A stretch of 64,000 nucleotides of DNA. Source: Carettochelys insculpta (lineage: Eukaryota > Chordata > Testudines > Carettochelyidae). The notes beneath the pieces were generated by a model that was not told the DNA's origin, did not search any database, and saw nothing but the letters and a program-made list of their open reading frames with translations. How positions within the stretch are numbered: position 1 is the stretch's first letter; each line of letters starts with the position of its first letter. The position numbers and the translations under genes are program-made. The stretch covers positions 206,071,501-206,135,500 of the forward strand of contig NC_134139.1 of assembly GCF_033958435.1 (NCBI RefSeq), in the 5' to 3' direction. Below, piece after piece: positions 45,200-54,884 of the stretch.

Positions 45200-45465
45200 G
45201 TGAGGACATGTCTATGTTACCCAGAAGATCAGCCCACACAGGGTCAATCTTCCTGGGTTCATTTTCATGCACCTGGTAGAGACGCGCAAAATCGACCTAT
45301 CGATGTCAGCCATTGACCCCTGTACTCCTTGCTATCAACCTCCCTCTGTGTGCACGGCCAGGTGAGTTGATTGCAGATAAGTTGATTCTAGCTATGCAAC
45401 TGTCATAGCTAAAATTGTGTATCTGCAATCAACTTACCTGCCTAGTGTAGATAAGTCTCAGTCTA
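45200..45465. mobile_element. Short MITE of the 21090 family
   Basis: It runs from 'gaggacatgtctatgttacc' to 'gcctagtgtagataagtctc' and shares 'ttcattttcatgcacctggt', 'ccctgtactccttgctatca' and 'agctatgcaactgtcatagc' with the copies at 21090 and 53288. Confidence 0.65.
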
Positions 45466-45931
45466 ACAAGAGACAAAAGCCCAGATCCGCAAAGATATTT
45501 TGGTACCCAACTCCTGCTGAAATCAGGGGGAACTAGGCGGCCATATAAATCACCAATGTGTTTGCCCATGGCCACAATGCCAGGTCGAGAGAGCTGCTGA
45601 TAGAACCCAGAATTAGACCTGAGCGTAATTTTTCAAGCAAAATTCTGGTTTTGGCCAAAAAAGCAGAGCCAGCGATGCCAAACTATTTCATGCATTTGTG
45701 ACAAAACAGAACAAAACTCCCTTAAGCCACACTCATTCCTCCAGCTGGGAAGGGAGAAAAGCAGAAGTTGTTAGTTTTCCTGAGAGATAGCTGAAGACAC
45801 TCAGATACTATAATGTTTGAGAGGCTGTGTGTGTGAGATATAAATAGATCAGTTGTAGCTAGATGCTAACTGAGCTGAGGAGATTCTCAGGGACATGACT
45901 GCAAAGATCACCTCATTTTACAAATCATCTC
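45466..45931. other. Intron sequence, no gene
   Basis: Nothing recognised. Confidence 0.4.
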
Positions 45932-46102
45932 AGAGTAGTCGTCGTGTTAGCAGACAGCATCACAAAAATCAAGCAGTCCTACAGCACCTTAGAGACTAAC
46001 AAATTTATTTATTAGGTAATGAGCTTTCCTGGGTACGACAAGCTCATTACCTAATAAATAAATTTGTCAGGCTTTAAGGTGCTACAGCACTGCTCATTTT
46101 TA
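45932..46102. mobile_element. Palindromic Penelope-like terminal-repeat pair
   Basis: The left arm includes 'caagcagtcctacagcacct' and 'aaatttatttattaggtaat'. The right arm is its inverse ('attacctaataaataaattt'), joined through 'gagctttcctgggtacgaca' with almost no loop, so the hammerhead core is lost at the centre. Confidence 0.8.
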
Positions 46103-46555
46103 CAAAGGCCACCAGAGAGCTTTGACTCTCCATCGACCAAGCTGAGTTGGATCTGAACCAGTACCATGCTCATTAGTTCTACCAGTTGCTCAGCCGACCA
46201 GCTCCACATTTCTCTGGACCTTAAAATCCGATGAATTTACAATCCAAAAAGCCCAGCCAGACAAACGATGGGAGGGAAATGGAGGTGTAGAGAGACTGAG
46301 ACCTTTACCTACAATCACACAGAAAGTTGGTCCTGGAGCTGGAAATAGATGGCACATCCCTTGAAACCTAAGTGCAGTGTCACATCCCCTAGAAAATACG
46401 GCCTCCACTGGGTCATAACCCTGTCCTCTTACATAAAAGCCATGGGGAAACACACTAAGCCTGGAAAAGAGGCTAAACTATTTTTCTAATTAAAATATAA
46501 TTAATGATGATGATAATCAACAAGTTACCATTTGGCATCTCACTGGGCATCAATA
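46103..46555. other. Intron sequence with a weak MIR-like trace
   Basis: Bases 46285-46385 ('gtagagagactgagaccttt', 'acctacaatcacacagaaag') resemble the 3' half of MIR. Nothing else seen. Confidence 0.35.
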
Positions 46556-46832
46556 CTGCAGTGAAAAACCCGTGGCACTAAGCCTGGGTCAATTGACTTG
46601 GTTTTCAGGGTTAAGGATAGCAGTGTAGACATTCAGGCATGGCCTGGAAGCTGGTCCCTGGAACTCCCCTCCCTCATGGTGTCCACGCTTTAGGCTCCAG
46701 CCCAATCCTAAATATCCAGATTCAATTTTTGGATCTGCCTCCTGAGCCCTGTGAGCTCAAGTCAGCTGACTCAGGCCAGTTGCAACTTTTTCCCATGTCT
46801 TTTAGTGCAGTGTAAACCGACCCTAAATGCTC
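46556..46832. mobile_element. MITE-like element related to 32432
   Basis: It includes 'ggatagcagtgtagacattc', 'ctttaggctccagcccaatc' and ends near 'tgcagtgtaaaccgacccta'. The right end, reversed (TAGGGTCGGTTTACACTGCA), is a plausible terminal repeat. Confidence 0.5.
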
Positions 46833-47089
46833 TCCATTGAGGTTTAGTATGTAGCCAAACCACGAGGCAATTCGAATGAACTGCCTCGCTTCATCTTCTC
46901 CATTGTGCTTGCCATGACAGAAACAAGTATTCCCTTCGATTATTCGTGCCCGATCATAGCGTTCATGCGCACATGATATGGGATGCAGAATACCTGCACA
47001 CAGGAAATGTCACATTTACAGAGGAGACCAGGAGGCTGACATTTTCCAGGCTCTTGGGCAACGTGGTAGAGGCTACTTGCTCCCAGAAG
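46833..47089. other. Intron sequence, no gene
   Basis: Nothing recognised. Confidence 0.35.
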
Positions 47090-47335
47090 GGGTGGAGCCT
47101 CTGCTGGAAGGGGCGGGACTTCTGGTGGAAGGGGCAGAGCCTCCAATGGAAGGGGTGGAATTGGGAATAGCCAGCCCTCAGAGGCACCTAGAGTGTGGCA
47201 TGCGAGGATTTGGCAGCAATTTAAAGAGCCTGGGGCTCTGGCCACTGCCACAGTAGTGGCGGTGGCAGTCAGGGGGTCCTGGGCTCTTTTGAATTCTGTG
47301 CCCTGGGGCAGTTGCCCCCTTTGCTCCTGGTGGAG
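47090..47335 (+). repeat. GC-rich interspersed repeat, copy 2 of 3
   Basis: After a purine-rich 'ggaaggggcgggacttctgg' block it reads 'aatttaaagagcctggggct', 'ggccactgccacagtagtgg' and 'ctggggcagttgcccccttt', as in the copies at 19095 and 62010. Confidence 0.55.
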
Positions 47336-47439
47336 AGCAGCTGTTATTTACTGACCGACTCAAGAGCTCCAGCTGTTTTCTGATCGTGGGAAAGGAATGT
47401 GGATACATGCAAACACAAGCAACCTGATTCTGATCGTTC

Positions 47440-47640
47440 AATGGCTTTATGCCAGTTAAACACCACTCACTTCAACAGAACAATGACGATTTACACCAAC
47501 TGAGAATCTGGCCTAATATATACTATTCACACCTGCATTAGACCCAGTTCTGCTCTTTCTCTGGCTTTATACAGATGAGGCCAGACTCTTGCACTCCTAA
47601 TTTATATTAGCATAAAGAAGAGCAGAACTAGATCCTCCCT
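47440..47640. repeat. Short palindromic repeat traces
   Basis: 'ggctttatgccagttaaaca', 'gatttacaccaactgagaat' and 'ggctttatacagatgaggcc' are of the same style as 27640-27765. Possibly two decayed MITEs; the ends are not defined. Confidence 0.35.
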
Positions 47641-47809
47641 GTACACTGTAGGGGTGTTGAATACCCACACATACAGTCTGCGTTTAAAAACTCAGCAAGG
47701 CTTCAATGCCACCACATTCCCTCCATAAACTGCACTGATTCAATATCAACAGCCTTGTGAATCACAGATAGGCTAGGAGAAGCTGAAGCCAGTCTGCTCT
47801 GGAGACCTG

Positions 47810-48520
47810 GGCTACGTCTACACGTGCAGCCAACATCGAAATAGCTTATTTCGATGTTGTGACATCGAAATAGTCTATTTCGATGAATAACGTCTATACG
47901 TCCTCCAGGGCCAGCAACGTCGATGTTCAACTTCGACGTTGCTCAGCCCAACATCGAAATAGGCGCAGCAAGGGAATGTCTACACGTGAAAGTAGCACAC
48001 ATCGAAATAGGGATGCCAGGCACAGCTGCAGACAGGGTCACAGGGCGGACTCAACAGCAAGCCGCTCCCTTAAAGGGCCCCTCCCAGACACAGTTGCACT
48101 AAACAACACAAGATCCACAGAGCTGACAACTGGTTGCAGACCCTGTGCCTGCAGCATAGATCCCCAGCTGCCGCAGAAGCAGCCAGAAGCCCTGGGCTAA
48201 GGGCTGCTGCCCAGGGTGACCATAGAGCCCCGCAGGGGCTGGAGAGAGAGCATCTCTCAACCCCCCAGCTGATGGCTGCCATGGAGGACCCAGCAATTTC
48301 GACGTTGCGGGACGCGGATCGTCTACACGGTCCCTACTTCGACGTTGAATGTCGAAGTAGGGCGCTATTCCTATCTCCTCATGAGGTTAGCGACTTCGAC
48401 GTCTCGCCGCCTAACGTCAAAGTTAACTTCGAAATAGCGCCCGACGCATGTAGACGCGACGGGCGCTATTTCGAAGTTGGTGCCGCTACTTCGAAGTAGC
48501 GTGCACGTGTAGACGCAGCT
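47810..48520. mobile_element. Harbinger MITE 4 (deletion derivative of element B)
   Basis: The element is 711 bp, flanked by CTG at 47807-47809 and 48521-48523, with ends GGCTACGTCTACACGTGCAG and, reversed, AGCTGCGTCTACACGTGC. It is closest to MITE 1: both carry 'ccgcagaagcagccagaagc' in place of the Gln run, and a mutated ATG (ATA). They form a subgroup distinct from MITEs 2 and 3. Confidence 0.92.
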
Positions 48521-48523
48521 CTG

Positions 48524-49055
48524 GAGTCCCAGCTCCCAGGCTTTCCCTATTAGACAGCTCTGCCTTTCCAAGCACCCGCTGGGGCAGGTTAAGAACAGGA
48601 TGGGGTCACAAGGCCCTCCCCACAATATATTAAAATATTAATATAACTTTATTTTTGTTTCAAAATCTATTCATGCTGATTATCCATCATGATACACAAT
48701 CAAATTACACTTAAATTAATTTTAAAATAAGAACGACACGACACATTTCTTGTGTTCCATTAAAATGAATTGTTTAAACAAAATGGTACGATGGAACGCT
48801 GGGGCCCCGATGCTTGGGGGCCCTGAGACGACTGCCTCTTTTGCCCTAATGTTAATCCACCACTGAGCACATGCAATTCCTCACAAAGCAATCCCACTGA
48901 CTGTGTCCAAATCACTTGCCTCTGACAAAGCAGAGAACATGTACGGCAAGGGAAAGCATTTATTGGATTGGAAACGAGTTTCACTTTTATTTACTCATGC
49001 AGCTATTTGATAAGGTGCTCGTATACACATGGAGATAGACAACCTCATCACCACT
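48524..49055. other. Intron sequence, no gene
   Basis: AT-rich around 48620-48780. Nothing recognised. Confidence 0.4.
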
Positions 49056-49490
49056 TGTGATGGGGTGTGAAGGACACCAGGGGCCTTGTCATACCCCATC
49101 CCAGAGAGAGGAGCAGAAGAGAGGTCCTCCTGGCAGGGCAGAGCAGCTGTCTCTGCAGCAGCCAATCAGGACCCAGCAAGTCAGTATAAAAGAAGCTGCC
49201 AGGCTAGGGCTTGGCAGTTCTTCACAGGAGGTCGACACAGGCAGGTCTATGTACTGAATCGGAGACCAGCAGCACTATGGAGAGCTCTGAGTGTGAGCTG
49301 AACATAGATCTGGGCAAGCCCCAGGTCCTGTGGCCGAAGACTGGCCACAAGCTTAATGCAGGAAATGAGAGCACCCTGGACATGGCAAGTCACATCCCAC
49401 ACTCAGAACCTTGGAGACAATCAGACAAGACACCCTTCGCCGAAGAGGGGTCCTCATGAGTGGGTGGACCCCTTGCACCATTTAGGCAGA
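49056..49490 (+). mobile_element. Possible solo LTR-like fragment with TATA box
   Basis: It begins 'tgtgatggggtgtgaaggac', has 'cagccaatcaggacccagca' (a CCAAT box in context) and then 'gtcagtataaaagaagctgc' (TATA at about 49186) at promoter-like spacing. The end may be near 'ttaggca' at 49490. Such TG...CA blocks are typical of retroelement LTRs. No flanking duplication or internal genes are seen. Confidence 0.4.
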
Positions 49491-50410
49491 AACATATACA
49501 GTTGAACTTGTGATTCCATTCATTGTCGATCTCTGCTTCCCAAGCACAGGGAGGAAGGCTCAAGACCAGGTGCTTTAAACTATCCCCCTGAGCCTGGCGC
49601 GAGATGAATGCACAGGACAAGAAAGACAAGGAACTTGTCAAAGTGCCCTCGATCCACCTCTCTGTCTCCTCTGCTTTCAGCTCTCACTGTCAGCATTCTC
49701 TTCCCACCATTAGCTGCATCAAAGGCAAACCCGTCTCCAGCACAGCGAAAGAATAAAAGCACAGAGGTTCCTTACTCCCGAGCCGCGAGTCATTAGGAAC
49801 TTTCTGCTGCTTTTTCGGCTCCACTGTAACGAGCGGGGGACGATTTTGCAGCACGCGCGAGATGAAACCCGGCCGTACAGTGACTTCCACGGGAAACTTT
49901 CCCCAGGTTGCCGTAATGAAAACTTTTTGCAAGGGCAGCTCGCCCTGAATGAAAGGAACAGAGAGACGGAAGCTCCTGCTCTAGATAGCTCACACAGAGC
50001 CAGACGAATCAGCACGTGGAACAAAACGAAAGCTAGCTGGCTTCGGAGATGAATCAGAACACAGAAGACTCAGGTCTCCAAAAATTTGGTGGATTTTTAT
50101 TGGCAGGCCGACACGTGTTTGCACCCTACAGTGATCCTGGTGATACTGGGGCCAAGACTGTGATTTGAGGGGGCAAACTGGGGTGCACCCAGAGTGTACT
50201 TTGCTCTGGCTTAGGCAGAGTTGCAAACCTGTACGTCTATAGGGCTTCAGTGCTTAAAGGCCGCATAAAGCTTTTCGGCCTGCTGCTCCTTCCTCACCTT
50301 GCAGTCCTAATGCTGGGCTGGCGAAACAATAGTTAGGGGCTGCAGAATCAACAGAGGGTCACAAAGCAAGGCTCAGAGCCACTGGTGGGGAGTGAGAAGG
50401 AGGACAAGAC
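49491..50410. other. Intron sequence with a CpG-rich patch
   Basis: Bases 49780-49880 contain several CpGs ('cgagccgcgagtcattagga', 'cagcacgcgcgagatgaaac'), unusual for the surroundings. No element or gene recognised. Confidence 0.4.
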
Positions 50411-50470
50411 GTAGAATCATAGAGCACTCGAACTGGAAGGGATCTTGGGAGATCATCGAGTCCAGTCCAG

Positions 50471-50711
50471 TCTAGATAAATTCGTGGCGGGTAGGTCCAT
50501 CAATGGCTGTTAGCCAGGATGGGCGTGGACGGTCTCCCTAGCCTCTGTTTGCAAGAGGCTGGAAATGAGCGACAGGGAATCGATCACTTAATGACTACAT
50601 GTTCTGTGCATTCCCTCTGGGGCACCTGGCATTGGCCACTGTCAGAAGACAGGACACTGGGCTTGATGGGCTTACAGTCTGCCTCAGTGTGGCTCTTCTT
50701 ATGTTCTTATG
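50471..50711 (+). mobile_element. CR1-type LINE 3' end nested in CR1
   Basis: The text runs 'taggtccatcaatggctgtt', 'tggccactgtcagaagacag', 'gggcttgatgggcttacagt' and ends 'cttcttatgttcttatg', with a short terminal repeat like CR1-family elements. It lies opposite to its host. Confidence 0.75.
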
Positions 50712-50749
50712 TCCCCTGCCCTCACAGCAGGGCCAAGCATCATTTAGCT

Positions 50750-51577
50750 CGGTGGTTCCCAACCTTTTTGAGACAGGGACTCATTTTGACAATTCAGGAA
50801 GACTTTGTGACCCAAAGCAATTCAAAACCGGGGAGGGGGAGGAGGTTCTCCCTGGGAAAAAATGCACCCCGTCACCTCACAGCTCAAATGCCCCTGGGCC
50901 CCAAAATGCGCCCCCACCCCATGGCTTGAACCCCTCTCAGCCTCCTCCCCCTCTGCCTAACCCAGGCTTAAACCCTGGATACGGTTGCCAGATTTTTCAA
51001 AAACTTATCCAGGATAGGAAGCCCCACCCATGGGATCCCCAGCCAGGGCTGCCTGTCCTGCATACGATTTCCAAAAGCTGGCTGGGACTGGAGCCCAGGG
51101 CCTGGTGCCAGCTGTGGGATCTCTAGCCAGGGGGGCAGGCAGGGGGGACCCCGTAGCCACTTGGCTGGCAGCTGGCTGGGGCATGGCTTTAACCCCTCTC
51201 AGCCTCCCCCGCCGCCTCACCTCATATAAGTTCCACACACTGCCGCTGCCCCAACCCCACTGCCATATCCACCTCTGCACAGCTCCTTCCAGTCCTCCTA
51301 CTTCCTTCCCCCGCTTGCAGCGCAGGCAGTTCCCTGCCCTGCCGCACTGAAATGGGACTCAATTTAATTGGTTTAACAGCTGTTAAGCCAATTAAATTGA
51401 GTTTCATTTCAGTGCGGCAGGGCAGGGCAGGGACTGGGAGCTGGAACAGCGAGAGGTGGCAGAGCCACAAATGGCTTCTTTAAGAGCCACACGTGTCTCA
51501 GAGCCACCTAGCTGGCAACCCTGACCAAATCTAATCGCAACTCATGTTTGGGTCCCGACTCAGGGTGGGAATCCCTG
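50750..51577. mobile_element. Non-autonomous hAT element nested in CR1
   Basis: The left end is CGGTGGTTCCCAACCTTTTT and the reversed right end is CAGGGATTCCCACCCTGAGT, typical hAT/Charlie ends. The flanks show a decayed octamer duplication. The interior is C-rich and includes a long perfect-looking hairpin at 51329-51430. Confidence 0.75.
51329..51430. repeat. 102-bp inverted repeat within the hAT element
   Basis: The left arm 'ctgccctgccgcactgaaat' followed by 'actcaatttaattggtttaa' is mirrored by 'taagccaattaaattgagtt' and 'atttcagtgcggcagggcag'. The centre is 'cagctg'. The arms are nearly identical, which suggests a recent or gene-converted hairpin. Confidence 0.8.
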
Positions 51578-51880
51578 GTCTAGAACATACCTGACAGGTG
51601 TCTTTCTAACCTGCTCTTAAATATCTCCAATGATGGAGATTCCACAACCTCCCTAGGCAATTTATTCCAGTGTTTAACCACCCTGACAGCAAGGAAGTTT
51701 TTCCTAATGTCCAACCTAAACCTCCCTTGCTGCACTTTAAACCCATTGCTCCTTGTCCTATCCTCAGAGACCAAGGAGAACATTTTTTTCCCTCCTTCTT
51801 GTAACAGTCTTTTAAGTACTTGAAAACCACCATCCTGTCCCCCTCAGTCTTCTCTCTTCTATAGCATGCTGAAAAGTTGG

Positions 51881-52515
51881 CAAATTTGCAACATTCCTTG
51901 GGAAAACACAGCTCTTCAGGTTCTGGTATTTCTCCTGGGAGGCTTTCCCTGAACGTCCCAGAGCACAGTCAGTCCTGGGGGATTACTTGTATTACGCTAA
52001 GACACAGTGAAGTGGCAAGGCCTGGATAGATGGAAAGAGCAAAGTGCAGTACAAATAAAAGTGACTTGGTAACGTCTCCATCATCACTAGTCAGAGAAAC
52101 AATGACGGTGCCTGAGGCACAATGCCCAAAGCATTCACAGCTGACTCTGCCCTGAAGGAAACTGTCTAATAATTTTAGGCTTCTCATTCAGGATGATATA
52201 AATTTTATGCAACTTTGTATGACGAGGACGCTTTTTGTGACTGGTCTGAAATGTGGAATAAATGAAGGAGTTCTGCATTAACTCTTCGTTCCTTTGGACC
52301 TGGAGTTCATGGGGGTCTTACTTCCTTCCCCGTCAGCCCAATTCTGTCTTGGGGCTCGGAAGAACAGCGTACCACACATTACACAGTAGCCCTGGTGCTG
52401 GACTCAAGCCAGCCAACAGCAAAACAACACACAAAGGCACTGGACGTGACATCTAAGTGATCACCGAGCCACCTGCTGTCCCACTGATGAACCACCAAAT
52501 GCAACTGAGAAGGCT
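51881..52515. other. Intron sequence, no gene
   Basis: Nothing recognised. Confidence 0.4.
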
Positions 52516-52665
52516 TACATGCCATTCCTTGCTCTGCCACTGACTCAGTATGTGATCTTGAGCAAGTCACTTAAATATTTCGTGCCTCAGTTTCCTCAGC
52601 TGCCAAAGGAGGCTCATGACACTCAGCACTTTAGGATCTGTGGGTACAAGTGCTAGATGAGGACT
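52516..52665 (+). repeat. MIR/L2-like ancient repeat fragment
   Basis: It contains 'gctctgccactgactcagta', 'gatcttgagcaagtcactta' and 'tgcctcagtttcctcagctg', the core order of MIR-type SINEs. Confidence 0.6.
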
Positions 52666-52669
52666 TAGG

Positions 52670-52830
52670 CTGGGTCTGTGAGAGTATTTTCTCAGGGATG
52701 TAAAAAATTCCATTGACTTAACTACCACCTCGCACGGAGGCAGATAAGCCACACCAACGGGAGAACCCCTGGCATTGGTACAGGTAATGTCTACACTGGA
52801 GCACTCCATGGTGACATCGCTGTAGCACTA
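52670..52830. mobile_element. Short MITE-like fragment
   Basis: It contains 'ccattgacttaactaccacc' and 'ggtaatgtctacactggagc' followed by 'acatcgctgtagcacta'. The terminal phrase TGTCTACAC is shared with other MITEs. Its extent is uncertain. Confidence 0.4.
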
Positions 52831-53287
52831 AATGCACAAACATTCCCTCAAATAGCATTATCAAATCAACATGGAACGCGACCGTGTAATGAGAAATCGC
52901 CTGTATAGCCTCTCGCTTTCTTTGGGCATTGAGCTATTCCCCTGAGTTAACTAGTGCCAGACTTATTTGTCCCCACAGGAAATAGCGTTATTGGAATAAA
53001 AACATTTGCTGTTTGATTTACAAGCTCCAGTATCGCATTGCGAAGCCAAACACAAAGGTCTATTGTATGCGCACCTGAATCAGAGATTCAAAGGGACGAG
53101 TCTAAGCTCACTACCCAGGAGAAGCGAAATGCAAAAAATGAACAGCAGTGGTGAAAGGAAACGTGACATATCTGGACACCAATATAAGAAAGTCAAAGGC
53201 AAACGCTACAAGTAACCCACGCACCTACTGGGTGTGTGTCACTGGGCCATGTGGAGGCACCTAGACCACCTACAGAGAGAAAGAATG
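52831..53287. other. Intron sequence, no gene
   Basis: Nothing recognised. Confidence 0.4.
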
Positions 53288-53550
53288 AGAGCTCGTCTAT
53301 GCCAGAGTTCAGTTTTGCACGCCAGGTAGAGACATGTGAAATTGAACTCTCTGGGGTCAGCATCAGCCCCTGTACTCCACACTATCGCAAGGAGAAAGGG
53401 AGGTCGATGGGAGAAACTCTGCCGTCAACCTCCCCCTGGGCAGAGGACCAGGTAAGTCGACTGCAGATAAGTCGATTCCAGCTATGCAACTGTCATAGCG
53501 AGAATTGCTTATCGGCAAGTGACTTACCTGCCTAGTATAGACCAAGCCTG
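53288..53550. mobile_element. Short MITE of the 21090 family
   Basis: It runs from 'gagctcgtctatgccagagt' to 'ctagtatagaccaagcctga' and shares 'gttcagttttgcacgccagg', 'ccctgtactccacactatcg' and 'agctatgcaactgtcatagc' with the copies at 21090, 21400 and 45200. Confidence 0.65.
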
Positions 53551-53684
53551 AGTCTCCTCTATAGCCTTAACCCGGAGCAAGCCAGCAGAGGCTCCTGTGC
53601 TGAGGTCCCAGGTTTGGTTCCTCCTGTTGGTGTTACACTATACGCATAGCATTTTGGCCTTGTATGGGATCAAAATATTGATAG

Positions 53685-53865
53685 ACTCATGGCTTTTAGG
53701 GACAGAAGGAAAGATTGTGGTCTTCTAGTCTGCTCTCCTCCATATCACAGACCTTGAATTAATTCTTGCCCACATCCAATGGCTTGTGGTTGAACGAGAG
53801 AACATCTTTCACAAACTCAAGCAATCTCCATCAAATGATCTCCTGTGATGGAGATGGCAGTAAGT
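53685..53865 (-). mobile_element. Old CR1 LINE 3' fragment
   Basis: The plus strand has 'ggcttttagggacagaagga', 'cttctagtctgctctcctcc', 'cagaccttgaattaattctt' and 'gatctcctgtgatggagatg', the text of an older CR1 3' UTR. It is strongly diverged, and related to 63235-63365. Confidence 0.6.
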
Positions 53866-54884
53866 GGAGGCCCGGTAACTTAACCAAGGGCAAACCCGAG
53901 GACGAAGATATAACTGCAAAGGATAAAAGGAACCTGCTGAAGCTGGTGTAAGTTTGCGATGCACACTGTGCGTGAATACATCAGCAAATCCTGTGTGTTA
54001 CTTCTGTTGCCTCTCCCTTTTTTGAGGCTTCCTAGCTTTTCGGATATTTATTTCACTGTTGTGTTGGGAAGCCAGGGAAGGTGAATTGATAATTGCTGCA
54101 GAGTGGCCGATACAGCAATTCACCTCTGCTGAGGAGTCTAAATCAGGCAGTCACCATGTCAGCCGAGCTCTTTTTCCCTGCTCAAAGCTTGCCTGGAACA
54201 CAGGAGAAGCTGCCTTTGTGGATAGAGGGGATAGTCGCTCTGACAAGCGTGAAGCCAAGGGGGAGGGGAAGGGATTGTAGCGGTGAGAGGGTAACATACA
54301 TAAATCAAAACCTTTATCTGCGTCTAATCAAATCCACTCGTTTGCTCATGTGTAATACAATTACGTCAGATCAATAGGAAGGGAGGGGAAAGGAAAGCAG
54401 CTGCCACTCTGCGTGCTGGATGGTTGGCATCATCCAAAGGGTTGCTGCAGCCCTGGCTTACGCAACGCACGCTGGAAGGCTGCAGGCTTTGCTTTTACTC
54501 TGTGCATTCAGCTTTTAAAAAAGAAGTCTCATTTCCGCCCGGGAAAGCAGCTGGATAAAGGGGGCAGCAAACGCGGCCGTGGAGGGAGAACTGTGAAAGG
54601 TCCTCTGAGGACATGTGCCAAACAGGACCAGAGAGCACTGAAATCCAATGCATTTCTTCTATCAGAGATTTCCAGGCCAAGTTGACGCTGTGGCTTGAGC
54701 CGGCAAAGTCATGCCCACCGGGGTTGTGAAACGGCATGATTTGTGACCAAGACATCTGTGCTGGCAAAGCTGCGCAGACCCCGTGATGTCACCAATGCTG
54801 TGCTTGGAATAAGTTATCCAAGAAAAAAACCCAGTGTCGTAAGCATAAGCTGTATCCACATGTACACGCAGAGCACTTTGTGAG
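53866..54884. other. Intron sequence, no gene
   Basis: Nothing recognised. Frames of 60-105 codons overlap on both strands. Confidence 0.4.

Larger units (their letters stand above)
50411..51880 (-). mobile_element. CR1 LINE 3' part with two nested insertions
   Basis: CR1 pieces are about 50411-50470, 50712-50749 and 51578-51880. They join as '...gatcatcgagtccag', 'cccctgccctcacagcaggg' and 'gaacatacctgacaggtgtc'. The last piece encodes the C-terminal CR1 frame (SNGFKVQQGRFRLDIRKNFL). Insertions are a plus-strand LINE 3' end and a hAT element. Confidence 0.88.

Noticed and set aside
46503..46520. (GAT)n-like stretch
   Set aside because: Only a few units; too short to call a microsatellite.
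48134..48499. 121-codon frame shared by MITEs 3 and 4
   Set aside because: It is open because the MITEs are alike. It spans the transposase start remnant and non-coding subterminal repeats, and has no domain.
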